From: Ehrlichia sp028752135
GTDB taxonomy: Bacteria > Pseudomonadota > Alphaproteobacteria > Rickettsiales > Anaplasmataceae
Direction of reading: 5' to 3'
Assembly (NCBI GenBank): GCA_028752135.1
Contig: CP082782.1
Location: 124,001-188,000, forward strand
Length of the DNA stretch: 64,000 nt
Shown here: positions 41,774 to 50,399 of the stretch, piece by piece
How positions within the stretch are numbered: position 1 is the first letter of the stretch
Layout: every line of letters starts with the position of its first letter
The notes under the pieces: generated by a model
Told to the model about the DNA's origin: nothing
Seen by the model: the letters and a program-made list of their open reading frames with translations, nothing else
Database searches by the model: none
Made by a program: the position numbers and the translations under genes

Positions 41774-43180
41774 TTATACTATATCAGTATTACTATGCGT
41801 AACATTTCCATGATCATAATTATAATTGTTGTAGTACTCTATAAAGTAAATATTAAAGTTATTAGATTGAAAATCACTATCTACAGAATCCAATAAACTA
41901 TCTAATATATCTTTTACTTCGTGATATTTATAAAAATGCATTTGAACATCATCAGTAAGTTTCTCAGATGCAAATCCTTCTCCAAGAAGTAATATCGAAA
42001 CACCTAAATTCATTACATCTCTTTCCCCTGAAAAAAGTACCTCATCACCTACAGTAGGTAATCCTTGAGATGTAGCACCAACACCTGGAATTACATCCGG
42101 TACAGATGGATCAGGATTTCCACTTCCTGCTGCTGAAGGATTGTCTTCTTTAGGTTTAGTATCAGCATCTGTAGCTTGTGAAAGTTGTGATGAATCACTT
42201 ATAGGCGCCTGTCCTAAACTTTCTGTTTTAGATTCAGGACCTGTAGTTACACCTGGTATAGGCAATGCATCAGAATTTTCATTTCCTGTTGAAGGATTGT
42301 CTTCTTTAGGTTTAGCATCAGTATCTGTAGCTGGTGAAAGCTGTGATGAATCACTTATAGGCGCTTGTCCTAAACCTTCTGTTTTAGATTCAGGATCTGT
42401 AGTTACACCTGGTACAGGCAATGCATCAGAATTTTCATTTCCTGTTGAAGGACTGTCTTCTCTAGGTTTAGTATCAGCATCTGTAGCTTGTGAAAGTTGT
42501 GATGAATCACTTATAGGTGCTTGTCCTAAACCTTCTGTTTTAGATTCAGGATCTGTAGTTACACCTGGTACAGGCAATGCATCAGAATTTTCATTTCCTG
42601 TTGAAGGATTGTCTTTTTTAGGTTTAGTATCAGCATCTGTAGCTTGTGAAAGTTGTGATGAATCACTTATAGGTGCTTGTCCTAAACCTTCTGTTTTAGA
42701 TTCAGGATCTGTAGTTACACCTGGTATAGGCAATGCATCAGAATTTTCATTTCCTGTTGAAGGATTGTCTTCTCTAGGTTTAGTATCAGCATCTGTAGCT
42801 ATCTGTGAAGTTTGCGATACATCCATAGATCTTTCACTCCTTCTTAATGAAGTATCATTTCCTGCTTCAGATTCAGTACCAGCACTCGTAGTCGTACTCA
42901 GCACAGTAGAGATTTCATGTTTTGAAGATAAACCTTTATGCTCCCCTTCCTCTTTATGTTCACTGTCTTGCTTAGCTTGAGATTCATCACTTGCAGCATT
43001 TGCTAAAGCTGCACCATCTGCAAGATTTTTATCCTCTTGTACTTTAGAACTATCATCCATATTAGTATAGTCCTCATTCTCTTGCATATTCGTCACTTTT
43101 TTATAGTCTCCCATAAATAAGCTCTTTAACATTTGTATAAAATTATATGCACTACTATAAGATTGATCTACATTACTCAT
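41774..43180 (-). CDS. acidic tandem-repeat protein at the TRP120/TRP140 locus
   Basis: 468 residues, acidic, with no signal peptide or membrane segment. The N-terminal 130 residues are non-repetitive and polar. The centre has four complete 52-residue repeats and a fifth partial one, each with TDADTKP, NPSTGNENSDALP, GVTTDPESKTEGLGQ and APISDSSQLS. The C-terminal part of about 115 residues is unique and ends in a Tyr/Asn/His-rich stretch. It lies next to virD4 on the opposite strand, where E. chaffeensis has TRP120 and E. canis TRP140, so it is probably the positional counterpart, although I do not recognise the repeat. Those TRPs are secreted, surface-exposed or nuclear effectors and major antigens; the same role here is inference. 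A strong terminator follows. Confidence 0.85.
   Translation of the reverse strand: MSNVDQSYSSAYNFIQMLKSLFMGDYKKVTNMQENEDYTNMDDSSKVQEDKNLADGAALANAASDESQAKQDSEHKEEGEHKGLSSKHEISTVLSTTTSAGTESEAGNDTSLRRSERSMDVSQTSQIATDADTKPREDNPSTGNENSDALPIPGVTTDPESKTEGLGQAPISDSSQLSQATDADTKPKKDNPSTGNENSDALPVPGVTTDPESKTEGLGQAPISDSSQLSQATDADTKPREDSPSTGNENSDALPVPGVTTDPESKTEGLGQAPISDSSQLSPATDTDAKPKEDNPSTGNENSDALPIPGVTTGPESKTESLGQAPISDSSQLSQATDADTKPKEDNPSAAGSGNPDPSVPDVIPGVGATSQGLPTVGDEVLFSGERDVMNLGVSILLLGEGFASEKLTDDVQMHFYKYHEVKDILDSLLDSVDSDFQSNNFNIYFIEYYNNYNYDHGNVTHSNTDIV
42145..42810 (-). repeat. 156-bp tandem repeats, four full and one partial
   Basis: The landmark cttcttta/cttctcta (+ strand) recurs at 42145, 42301, 42457, 42613 and 42769, exactly 156 bp apart. 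Copies differ at only a few positions (for example gtatctgtagctggtgaa against gcatctgtagcttgtgaa). The repeat lies inside the coding region and is a multiple of three. Confidence 0.95.
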
Positions 43181-43403
43181 AAAACTTCTCCTCTAAATTT
43201 AATTTCCCCAAAATTACTTGAACAAAATCACCCGATATATAAATAACACAACAAAAAAAAACTGATAATGTACATATATCAGAACACAATTAGATCTTCA
43301 ATTTATATATTATTTACATTTATTCAGATAATAAATATCAATTGAACTTGGCAAGGAAAAACATTACAATATAAACAATTACATAATTATTAACAAAACT
43401 GTA

Positions 43404-43784
43404 ATGACGCATTTTATAACAGATAGGTGCATAAGATGCAAATACACTGATTGTGTTGAGGTATGTCCAGTAGATTGTTTCTATGAAGGAAAGAATATGT
43501 TGGTAATAGACCCTGACCAGTGTATAGATTGTGGAGTATGTGTCCCTGAGTGTCCTGTTGATGCAATTGTAGCAGATGATTCTATTAAAAATATCTTGGA
43601 ATGCTGTGACGATAGTATACTAAATGTTGAACAGAAAAATCTTAAAAAGTTCTACGAAATAAATAGAAAATTCTCTAAACAATGGAATAATATAACATCC
43701 ATTAAATCTCCTCTCTCAGAAGCAGAGTCCTATAAGTATAAGAAAGATAAGTCTATTTACTTTGATGAAAATTTAAAAGAATAG
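43404..43784 (+). CDS. fdxA: ferredoxin, 3Fe-4S/4Fe-4S (FdxA type)
   Basis: Small electron carrier of 126 residues. Clusters are bound by RCIRCKYTDCVEVCPVDCFYEG and QCIDCGVCVPECPVDAI (Cys residues in the usual seven-iron pattern). The C-terminal 60 residues are helical and charged, and longer than in simple ferredoxins but usual for the FdxA group. It starts at ATG 43404, divergent from the repeat-protein gene. Confidence 0.93.
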   Translation: MTHFITDRCIRCKYTDCVEVCPVDCFYEGKNMLVIDPDQCIDCGVCVPECPVDAIVADDSIKNILECCDDSILNVEQKNLKKFYEINRKFSKQWNNITSIKSPLSEAESYKYKKDKSIYFDENLKE

Positions 43785-44053
43785 TATTATTACTTTATTC
43801 GTACTTATAGTCTTTATATAATGGATATACTATTGTAAATATATCACAGCATACTTATATACCTCATTCAAAATCTTCCAAATATGATCTAACAAAACGA
43901 GTATACCATATAAACAATCAGCAGTATTTATTATATATTATATGCCAATTAATTCCCTTTCAGAAAAACTTTAATATATATTACAAATACTAAACTATAA
44001 AATCTGTTCTCTGTTAGTTCTATTTAGAGAAATTTACAAAATGTAATATTTAA

Positions 44054-44995
44054 TTAACTCATCCTAAACATTGCATCCAGAGATTTTTTAGCCATATTAC
44101 TAATTCTACTATCTAAAGTAATTTCAGGATAACCATTTTTTAAACATAAATACAACTTTTCTAAAGTATTTAAACGCATATGTGGACATTTACTACACGA
44201 ACTACATCCTCCTTCAGAGTTTCCTACTATATAAAAAGTACTCCCCAAAGACACTTTCTTCATTTGATGAATAATTCCTTCCTCAGTCAGAACTATAAAT
44301 TCTGAATTAGGCCTCTCAGAAGAAAATTTTAACAATTGAGTAGTTGATCCAACAAAATGAGCATGCCTCAATAAATGATCAGGACATTCAGGATGAGCTA
44401 TAACATATGCCTTATCGTGCCTTACCATCATATCAATCAATTCTCTTTCTGAAAAACTTTCATGTACTATACAAGTACCAGGCCATAAAACTAGTTTTCT
44501 ATTAGTCCTCTTTTCTAAAAAACTTCCTAAAAACTTATCTGGAGCGAATAAAATTTCTTTGTCTTCTGGTATCTGCTTTATAATTTTCTCAGCATTTGAA
44601 GAAGTACAAATAATATCAGAGTATGCCTTTACTTCTGCAGAAGAATTTATATATGTAATTGATACACAATCTTTATGGATATCACGAAATTTTTTAAAAT
44701 TTTCAGCATTGCAAGAATCTGCTAAAGAACATCCAGCTTTTAAATCTGGTAGTAAAACCTTCTTTGTAGGATTAATAATTTTCGCAACCTCAGCCATGAA
44801 ATATACACCACAGAATACAATAACATCAGCTGTTGTTGTAGCAGCTTTTCGGGAAAGCTCCAGTGAATCACCAATAAAATCAGCTATTTCTTGTATTTCC
44901 GCATCCTGATAATAGTGGGCAAGAATTATAGTATTACTTGCCTTAGATAAGTTACGTATTTCGTTAGATAATTTTATAATATCAAGTTCTTCCAT
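44054..44995 (-). CDS. nadA: quinolinate synthase
   Basis: Condenses iminoaspartate and dihydroxyacetone phosphate to quinolinate in de novo NAD synthesis; 4Fe-4S enzyme. 313 residues. Substrate residues are seen in LAHYYQDAEIQEIADFIGDS. The three cluster Cys are likely those in KAGCSLADSC, WPGTCIVHE and GCSSCSKCPHM. It pairs functionally with nadC at 52.4 kb. It lies 21 bp after bioC on the same strand. Confidence 0.96.
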   Translation of the reverse strand: MEELDIIKLSNEIRNLSKASNTIILAHYYQDAEIQEIADFIGDSLELSRKAATTTADVIVFCGVYFMAEVAKIINPTKKVLLPDLKAGCSLADSCNAENFKKFRDIHKDCVSITYINSSAEVKAYSDIICTSSNAEKIIKQIPEDKEILFAPDKFLGSFLEKRTNRKLVLWPGTCIVHESFSERELIDMMVRHDKAYVIAHPECPDHLLRHAHFVGSTTQLLKFSSERPNSEFIVLTEEGIIHQMKKVSLGSTFYIVGNSEGGCSSCSKCPHMRLNTLEKLYLCLKNGYPEITLDSRISNMAKKSLDAMFRMS

Positions 44996-45016
44996 TTGAT
45001 TATTATGACAAAAAAA

Positions 45017-45774
45017 TTACTTTTTAACAATCAAATACATAATATTCCATGAGCTAAAAATACAATTTTGAAAAGAATATAATTCTTTGTAAATTTTACC
45101 TATACTAAATATATCATATTGTATGCTGCTATTTTTCTTCGTATATACACCTGTCAATTTCATATTCAACAAAAAAGCACGAAAAGATTTATGATATTGA
45201 TAATAGTTGCAGCAAAATGTATCTTGTATTTTAATATCTAGAGAATTTATAATACCTATCAATTCCTCTATTTTATAAAACTGACTAAAACATCCCCCTA
45301 TTTTTTCAATAATACTACTTAACTCTATTAAAGTTCCAAATACTGGAATTGCTATATATAATGTACCAGTTGGTTTCATGACTCTAAGTAATTCCAGCAA
45401 GGAAAGATTAATATTACAAGACCATTGCAGCACCATAGAAGCGATAATTATATCAAAAAAATTTGTATAAAATGGCATCATGTCCATGTTACAATTTATT
45501 GATAATTTATTATTTTTTTCTTAGCCAATACACACATTTCTCTAGATAGATCTATTTGAATAAAATTATGATTTGCTATATTCAAAAATTTACCTACATT
45601 ACCTGTACCACATCCTATATCTAATATATTCTTTTGATTATTTCCATTCAATGTAACAATGCTACATATTTTCTGTAAAACTATATCTTGCACATAAGAA
45701 AATTTGTCGTATGAACTTGCCGCACCATCAAATGCTTTTTGTATTTTTTTAGTAGTGAGATCCATCAGTAGCAT
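45017..45774 (-). pseudogene. bioC: BioC-like malonyl-ACP O-methyltransferase, frameshifted as read
   Basis: Masks the malonyl group to start pimelate synthesis for biotin. The N-terminal piece (FDGAASSYDKFSYVQDIVLQ, typical BioC opening, and SAM motif I ILDIGCGTGNVGKFL) ends prematurely. The second piece begins after NMDMMPFYTNFFDIIIAS and contains LQWSCNINLSLLELLRVMKPTG, the BioC-type motif IV region. The break is a run of seven T at 45513-45519 (A on the gene strand). One more base gives AKKKNNKLS and a 252-residue protein. Family assignment is good; the exact substrate is inferred. It is upstream of nadA. Confidence 0.82.
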
Positions 45775-46076
45775 ACATTAAATTATATAATAAAAATATT
45801 CTCAACAATATAAAAATAAAAGCACTATATATAGAATAAACAAACGTAAAACTAAAGCTTATCCTATAAAAATAGCTTCCTTAATTATAAATACAGAATG
45901 TATTATATAAAACATCCAAGATAAGCTATAAATATACTATACTGCTTTTATAGAATTATACCTAAATACATATATGATGTAGCTGACACTACAGTAATTT
46001 CGTAAGTTTTATAATAATAATATATTTATTAAACAAGATCAATTCAATAAAAATTATACATAAAGAGTCTAAGATA
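45775..46076. other. gap between bioC and the portal gene
   Basis: About 300 bp of divergent non-coding sequence, no structure recognised. Confidence 0.4.
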
Positions 46077-47261
46077 ATGAATTTCTTTAAAAAAAAATCT
46101 ATACAAAATAATGCATATACATTTTCAATACCCATACAATTAAATACAAATGCCATATGGGAAAATAGAAATTATGCAAATTTTGCAGAAAATGGTTATA
46201 TAAAAAACGTCATCGTATTTAGATCCATCCATATGATTGCTTCTGCAGCAGCATCTGTTCCTCTAATCTTAAACAAAATTGTCAAAAACAATAGTATATT
46301 TCAAATAAAAAATCATCCTTTATTAAAATTAATCTCTCACCCTAACAACACTATTTCAAAAGCAGAATTTATTGAAGGAATTCTTACTTATAAGCTGATT
46401 AGTGGTAATGCATATATCTTGATGATAGAAAACAATAATATGATTCCTAAAGAGTTGCACCTTTTACGACCAGATAGAATAGAAATTATATCAGGAAAAG
46501 ATAACAGACCATATTCATATCGTTACACAATAAATAACTATAGTTATGACTATAAAATTAACAAACTAACAAATTATTCACAAATTTTACATATAAAAAA
46601 TTTTCATCCGTTAAATGACTGGTATGGATTATCTCCTATAGAAGCAGCTTCATACAGTATAGATCAGCATAATCAAGCCGGATCTTGGAATCAAGCAATG
46701 CTACAAAATGGAGCTAGGCCCAGCGGAGCACTAATTGTAAATACAAAAAACAATACTAATGGTAACTTGACGCAAGAACAATATAATCGTCTAAAATCAC
46801 AAGTAGATGAATTTTATTCTGGTCCAAGAAATGCTGGAAGACCAATGCTATTAGAAGGAGGATTAGACTGGAAAGAAATGAGCCTGTCTCCTAAAGATAT
46901 GGACTTCATTGAATCAAAACATAGTTCAGCTCGTGATATTGCACTAGCATTTGGAGTACCACCCCAATTACTTGGTATACCAGGCGATAATACTTATAGC
47001 AATCTTATAGAAGCAAGACTCTCATTATGGGAACAAACAATATTACCACATTTGGATAATATTATTTCACATATTAACAATTGGCTAACACCTAGATTTG
47101 GAAGCAATTTGTTTTTATCTTATGACAAAGATGCCATCTCTGTTTTAACAGAAAAAAGAAAACAACTATGGCAATACGTGGAAAACGCAACTTTTATGAC
47201 TATCAATGAAAAAAGAGCAGCTTTTGGATTACCACCAATAGATAATGGGAACATCTTATAA
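46077..47261 (+). CDS. HK97-family phage portal protein, GTA-like
   Basis: Dodecameric vertex protein of tailed-phage capsids. 394 residues. Portal features: FRSIHMIASAAASVPLIL near the N-terminus, LLKLISHPNNTISKAEF, GNAYILMI, ILHIKNFHPLNDWYGLSPIEAA and FGVPPQLLGIPGDNTYSN. No terminase, capsid or tail genes are nearby except the protease that follows. Isolated portal and protease genes in Rickettsiales are usually read as relatives of the Rhodobacter-type gene transfer agent rather than a prophage (family knowledge). The frame is open with no decay. Confidence 0.92.
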   Translation: MNFFKKKSIQNNAYTFSIPIQLNTNAIWENRNYANFAENGYIKNVIVFRSIHMIASAAASVPLILNKIVKNNSIFQIKNHPLLKLISHPNNTISKAEFIEGILTYKLISGNAYILMIENNNMIPKELHLLRPDRIEIISGKDNRPYSYRYTINNYSYDYKINKLTNYSQILHIKNFHPLNDWYGLSPIEAASYSIDQHNQAGSWNQAMLQNGARPSGALIVNTKNNTNGNLTQEQYNRLKSQVDEFYSGPRNAGRPMLLEGGLDWKEMSLSPKDMDFIESKHSSARDIALAFGVPPQLLGIPGDNTYSNLIEARLSLWEQTILPHLDNIISHINNWLTPRFGSNLFLSYDKDAISVLTEKRKQLWQYVENATFMTINEKRAAFGLPPIDNGNIL

Positions 47262-47459
47262 AATAATCAAAATCCATTAACTATATGATTCTATTACAAG
47301 AAGATTATAAATAACTATTTTTGCAATGCCTAAATACAAATTTTTTTCTCTTTAAAAAATATGATTTAGATTAAATTAATAGGCAAGAAAAAATAATTCA
47401 TTTCATAATTACAGAACTTCTTACACAACAATTTTTAATTAACAATCAAAATATTTCTT

Positions 47460-47993
47460 ATGCAACAAAAAACATGTAATCTATATTTATCTGAAAAAGA
47501 CATAAACCAATCTGGAACTTTTTCAGGCTATGCAAGTGTATTTAACGTTGTCGACAAACAAAACCATATCATATTACCAGGAGCATTTAATTCTACTGTA
47601 AAAAATTTCCATAAAGTAAAACTATTATGGCAACATAACTCAGCAGAACCTATAGGTAATATTACAAGTATGGTCGAAAATAATGTAGGACTCTATATAA
47701 CAGCTAACCTATTACTTGATTTACAAAAAGGAAAAGAAGCTTATTTAATGCTTAAAAATGGTATTATTAATGCATTATCTATAGGATATACTGTTGTAGA
47801 CGATTATATAGACGTGAAAACCGGTATAAGAGTATTAAAAAAAATATCTTTGTGGGAAGTTAGTTTAGTAACATTTCCTGCTAATATATACTCAAAAATC
47901 ACTAATGTTAAGGATACACATAATAGCCTAATCCTATCATTTTTAAAAGCTAAATCTGCATTAGATGCATTAAATTCAATGGTCAGTTTTTAA
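47460..47993 (+). CDS. HK97-family prohead protease, GTA-like
   Basis: Serine protease that matures the capsid. 177 residues. GTFSGYASVFNVVDKQNHII is the typical opening. The catalytic His is probably in LLWQHNSAEPIGNI and the Ser in GIINALSIGYTV. LWEVSLVTFPAN near residue 140 is the family end motif. It follows the portal gene by about 200 bp in the same direction. Its last 18 bases overlap the 3' end of the CBS-domain gene on the other strand. Confidence 0.92.
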   Translation: MQQKTCNLYLSEKDINQSGTFSGYASVFNVVDKQNHIILPGAFNSTVKNFHKVKLLWQHNSAEPIGNITSMVENNVGLYITANLLLDLQKGKEAYLMLKNGIINALSIGYTVVDDYIDVKTGIRVLKKISLWEVSLVTFPANIYSKITNVKDTHNSLILSFLKAKSALDALNSMVSF

Positions 47994-48863
47994 ATCTACT
48001 TTTTTTACATTAGTTAAATCAATAATAATCTTATATATGCATCTATCATCTGCTTCTTTAATAGAAAATACAGCTCCACTCTTATGCTCAAAAGTCTCAT
48101 TTGCTACAGGCACTCTACCTATCATAGATAAAACTAGGCCACCTACTGTTACATAATCATCTTCTTTACAATCTCTTAAATCGATACTAAAGGTTTCCTC
48201 TAAAGTTTTCACTAAGACCCTAGCATTTACTTCAATTTTATTGTCGGAAATATTTACAATGCTTGGAACAGTAGGAGCACCATGCTCATCATCTATATCT
48301 CCAACTATTTCCTCAATAAGGTCAGCCATAGTGACTAATCCTTCTGTTCCTCCATATTCATCTATTACAATCGCTACATGTATATGAGAAGATTGCATCT
48401 TTATGAACAGATTTACTGCCTTCATTGATGGAGGAATGTACATAACTTTACGAATTATGTTTCTTATATTAAAATCTTTATCTAAATTTGAAATTATATC
48501 TTTAATATGAATAAATCCTATTATGTTATCCAAGTTATTTTCATACGCAGGAATTCTCGTATATTGTCCTTTTATTACCTTATCGATTAAATTTTTGCTG
48601 TCAGATATATCTGAGATATCTATAGTATAAAGTTCAGTTCTGGGAATCATTATATCTCTTACTAAGCAATCATTAAATTTTACAAGATTATAAAACATGC
48701 GAGAATTACTGAAACATTTGTTGTTGCTGATCAAGTTGCTTTCGATGATTTTTTTTAGTTTCGGAACTTTTTTTAACATAAACAAAACTAACTTAACACT
48801 TAGCGATTCGTAAAAAGAAAACCTATCTTCACTATCACTGCTATCAGAAAGTTTTTCACTCAT
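47976..48863 (-). CDS. CBS-domain hemolysin-like protein (TlyC/CorC family)
   Basis: 295 residues. Two CBS repeats: VRDIMIPRTELYTIDI onward, and IIRKVMYIPPSMKAVNLFIKM onward with HVAIVIDEYGGTEGLVTMADL. A short C-terminal CorC/HlyC transporter-associated domain follows (VNARVLVKTLEETFSIDL, DYVTVGGLVL). The N-terminal DUF21 membrane domain is missing, as in TlyC and CorC. Function is uncertain: ion-transport accessory or membrane-active protein. This gene is the classic left neighbour of the replication origin in Rickettsiales, with hemE on the right. Confidence 0.92.
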   Translation of the reverse strand: MSEKLSDSSDSEDRFSFYESLSVKLVLFMLKKVPKLKKIIESNLISNNKCFSNSRMFYNLVKFNDCLVRDIMIPRTELYTIDISDISDSKNLIDKVIKGQYTRIPAYENNLDNIIGFIHIKDIISNLDKDFNIRNIIRKVMYIPPSMKAVNLFIKMQSSHIHVAIVIDEYGGTEGLVTMADLIEEIVGDIDDEHGAPTVPSIVNISDNKIEVNARVLVKTLEETFSIDLRDCKEDDYVTVGGLVLSMIGRVPVANETFEHKSGAVFSIKEADDRCIYKIIIDLTNVKKVDLKTDH

Positions 48864-49289
48864 ATATACAGTCTGTAATTTTTTACCATCACTTAAGTAT
48901 ACTATCCAAAACTTTATTTTCTATATAAAGTTTATGTTAATAAATCTGTCAATAACTTCACACAAAACATGTAAGTAAAAGTTATGCACATATCATTACA
49001 GAGTTATCCACAAAGTTACTAAGAACATGTAGCTTGCTATAGCTGTCGTGTGAGACGGCTGCTAAAACTACAGTTATCAACATAATTCACATATTACTTA
49101 TACACACATATTACACTAGATAATCAGTACTATATACACTTTATTAACAGAGTTATTCACAAAAAAATACAGTTGAAATTTCGATATATATTTTGCAAAA
49201 ATTGTTTTTATCCACATAATTCACAAGGATCAACTATAAAAACTATCTGTAAGGATATAATATATATGTAATTTCTACAGGGGAAAGGT
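48864..49289. other. oriC: replication origin (oriC)
   Basis: 426 bp between the divergent CBS-domain gene and hemE. Perfect DnaA boxes TTATCCACA lie at 49004-49012 and 49208-49216. One-mismatch boxes: TTATGCACA 48982-48990, TTATCAACA 49074-49082, TTATACACA 49098-49106, TTATTCACA 49153-49161. All six are in the same orientation. The AT-rich sequence at 49141-49210 could be the unwinding region. Composition flips here: gaps to the left have C over G on the + strand (8101-8160: 10 C, 4 G), gaps to the right G over C (59761-59820: 8 G, 1 C). The position matches the origin proposed for Wolbachia, Ehrlichia and Anaplasma. Confidence 0.9.
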
Positions 49290-50294
49290 ATGTTAAAAAC
49301 TATAACAAGTAGCTCAAAACAAAGAGAGGTACCAGTGTGGTTCATGAGGCAAGCTGGAAGGTACCTACCGGAGTACCACGATGTAATGGGCAAGGTAAGT
49401 GGGTTTCTGGAGCTATGCTACACACCAGATCTAGTTAAGGAAGTTACGCTACAGCCGGTTAAAAGGTTCGGCTTGGACGCCGCCATAATATTTTCAGATA
49501 TACTAGTAATTCCAGACGCATTAGGCTGCAAGGTAAAATTTACAAAGGATAAAGGACCTGAAATAGACCCAATATCAAGCTACAAAGAAATAGATGCCAC
49601 AGAGGAAAAAGCCTTAGAACATTTAAAAAGCATCTTCCAAAGCATAAAAGATGTAAAAGAAGTATTACAAAAAGACAAATCTTTAATAGGGTTTGCAGGA
49701 GCACCTTGGACTATAGCTTCTTATATAACGGGAAGAGAGAAAAACTTCTCAAAGATAAGAGAAATGAGTTATTCACAAGAAGAAAACTTAGAGAAAATTA
49801 TAGACAAAATTACAAAGGTAACAATCTCATACCTAATCAAACAAATAGAAAGCGGTGTTGACATAATACAAATATTTGATAGCAATGCAGGAATTGTATC
49901 AGCCAAGGAATTTAAAAAGTGGATAATAAATCCCACAAAGGAAATAGTAGAATCTATACATAAAGTATACCCGAAGTTTCCTATTATAGGCTTTCCAAAA
50001 GGTGCAGGGGTAATGTACAAACAATTCTCAGTAGAAACAGGAGTAACAGTTACGAGTATAGATCACAACATTCCAATATCCTGGGCAAAAGATAACATAC
50101 CAACAGTAATACAGGGAAACATAGATCCCTATTTAGTAGCATACAATAAAGATAAAGCCATATCTGAAGCAAGAAATTTAATCAATATAATGAACGATAA
50201 ACCATTTATATTTAATTTAGGACATGGTATTATTCCAAGCACTCCTGTAGAAAATATCGAAGCTATTGTTAATCTTATTAAACATAAAATTTAA
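49290..50294 (+). CDS. hemE: uroporphyrinogen decarboxylase
   Basis: Decarboxylates uroporphyrinogen III to coproporphyrinogen III in heme synthesis. 334 residues, normal. The signature PVWFMRQAGRYLPEY is near the N-terminus (Arg residues of the active site), the active-site Asp in AAIIFSDILVIPDALG, GFAGAPWTIASYI is mid-protein, and GHGIIPSTPVENI is at the end. AGGGGAAAGG sits just before the ATG as a strong ribosome site. The first roughly 200 bp are much richer in GC and in G/C-ending codons (CCG, GAG, GGC, CTG, GCC) than the rest of the gene and the window, which suggests import by recombination. The origin lies directly upstream. Confidence 0.97.
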   Translation: MLKTITSSSKQREVPVWFMRQAGRYLPEYHDVMGKVSGFLELCYTPDLVKEVTLQPVKRFGLDAAIIFSDILVIPDALGCKVKFTKDKGPEIDPISSYKEIDATEEKALEHLKSIFQSIKDVKEVLQKDKSLIGFAGAPWTIASYITGREKNFSKIREMSYSQEENLEKIIDKITKVTISYLIKQIESGVDIIQIFDSNAGIVSAKEFKKWIINPTKEIVESIHKVYPKFPIIGFPKGAGVMYKQFSVETGVTVTSIDHNIPISWAKDNIPTVIQGNIDPYLVAYNKDKAISEARNLINIMNDKPFIFNLGHGIIPSTPVENIEAIVNLIKHKI

Positions 50295-50399
50295 CATATT
50301 ATTAAATATTAGGCCATAAAATATAAACTTGACAATTTATTACCTTACTATGAAAATTGAATAAAACAAATAATCTTTTAAGGATATTAAGGATATAAA

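Noticed and set aside
42141..42980. 279-codon + strand frame
   Set aside because: Antisense of the 52-residue repeat gene; the minus frame has the longer, complete protein and a terminator.
46077..47993. Portal and protease as part of a prophage
   Set aside because: No integrase, terminase, capsid or tail genes and no attachment-site repeats nearby; a GTA-type relic fits better.
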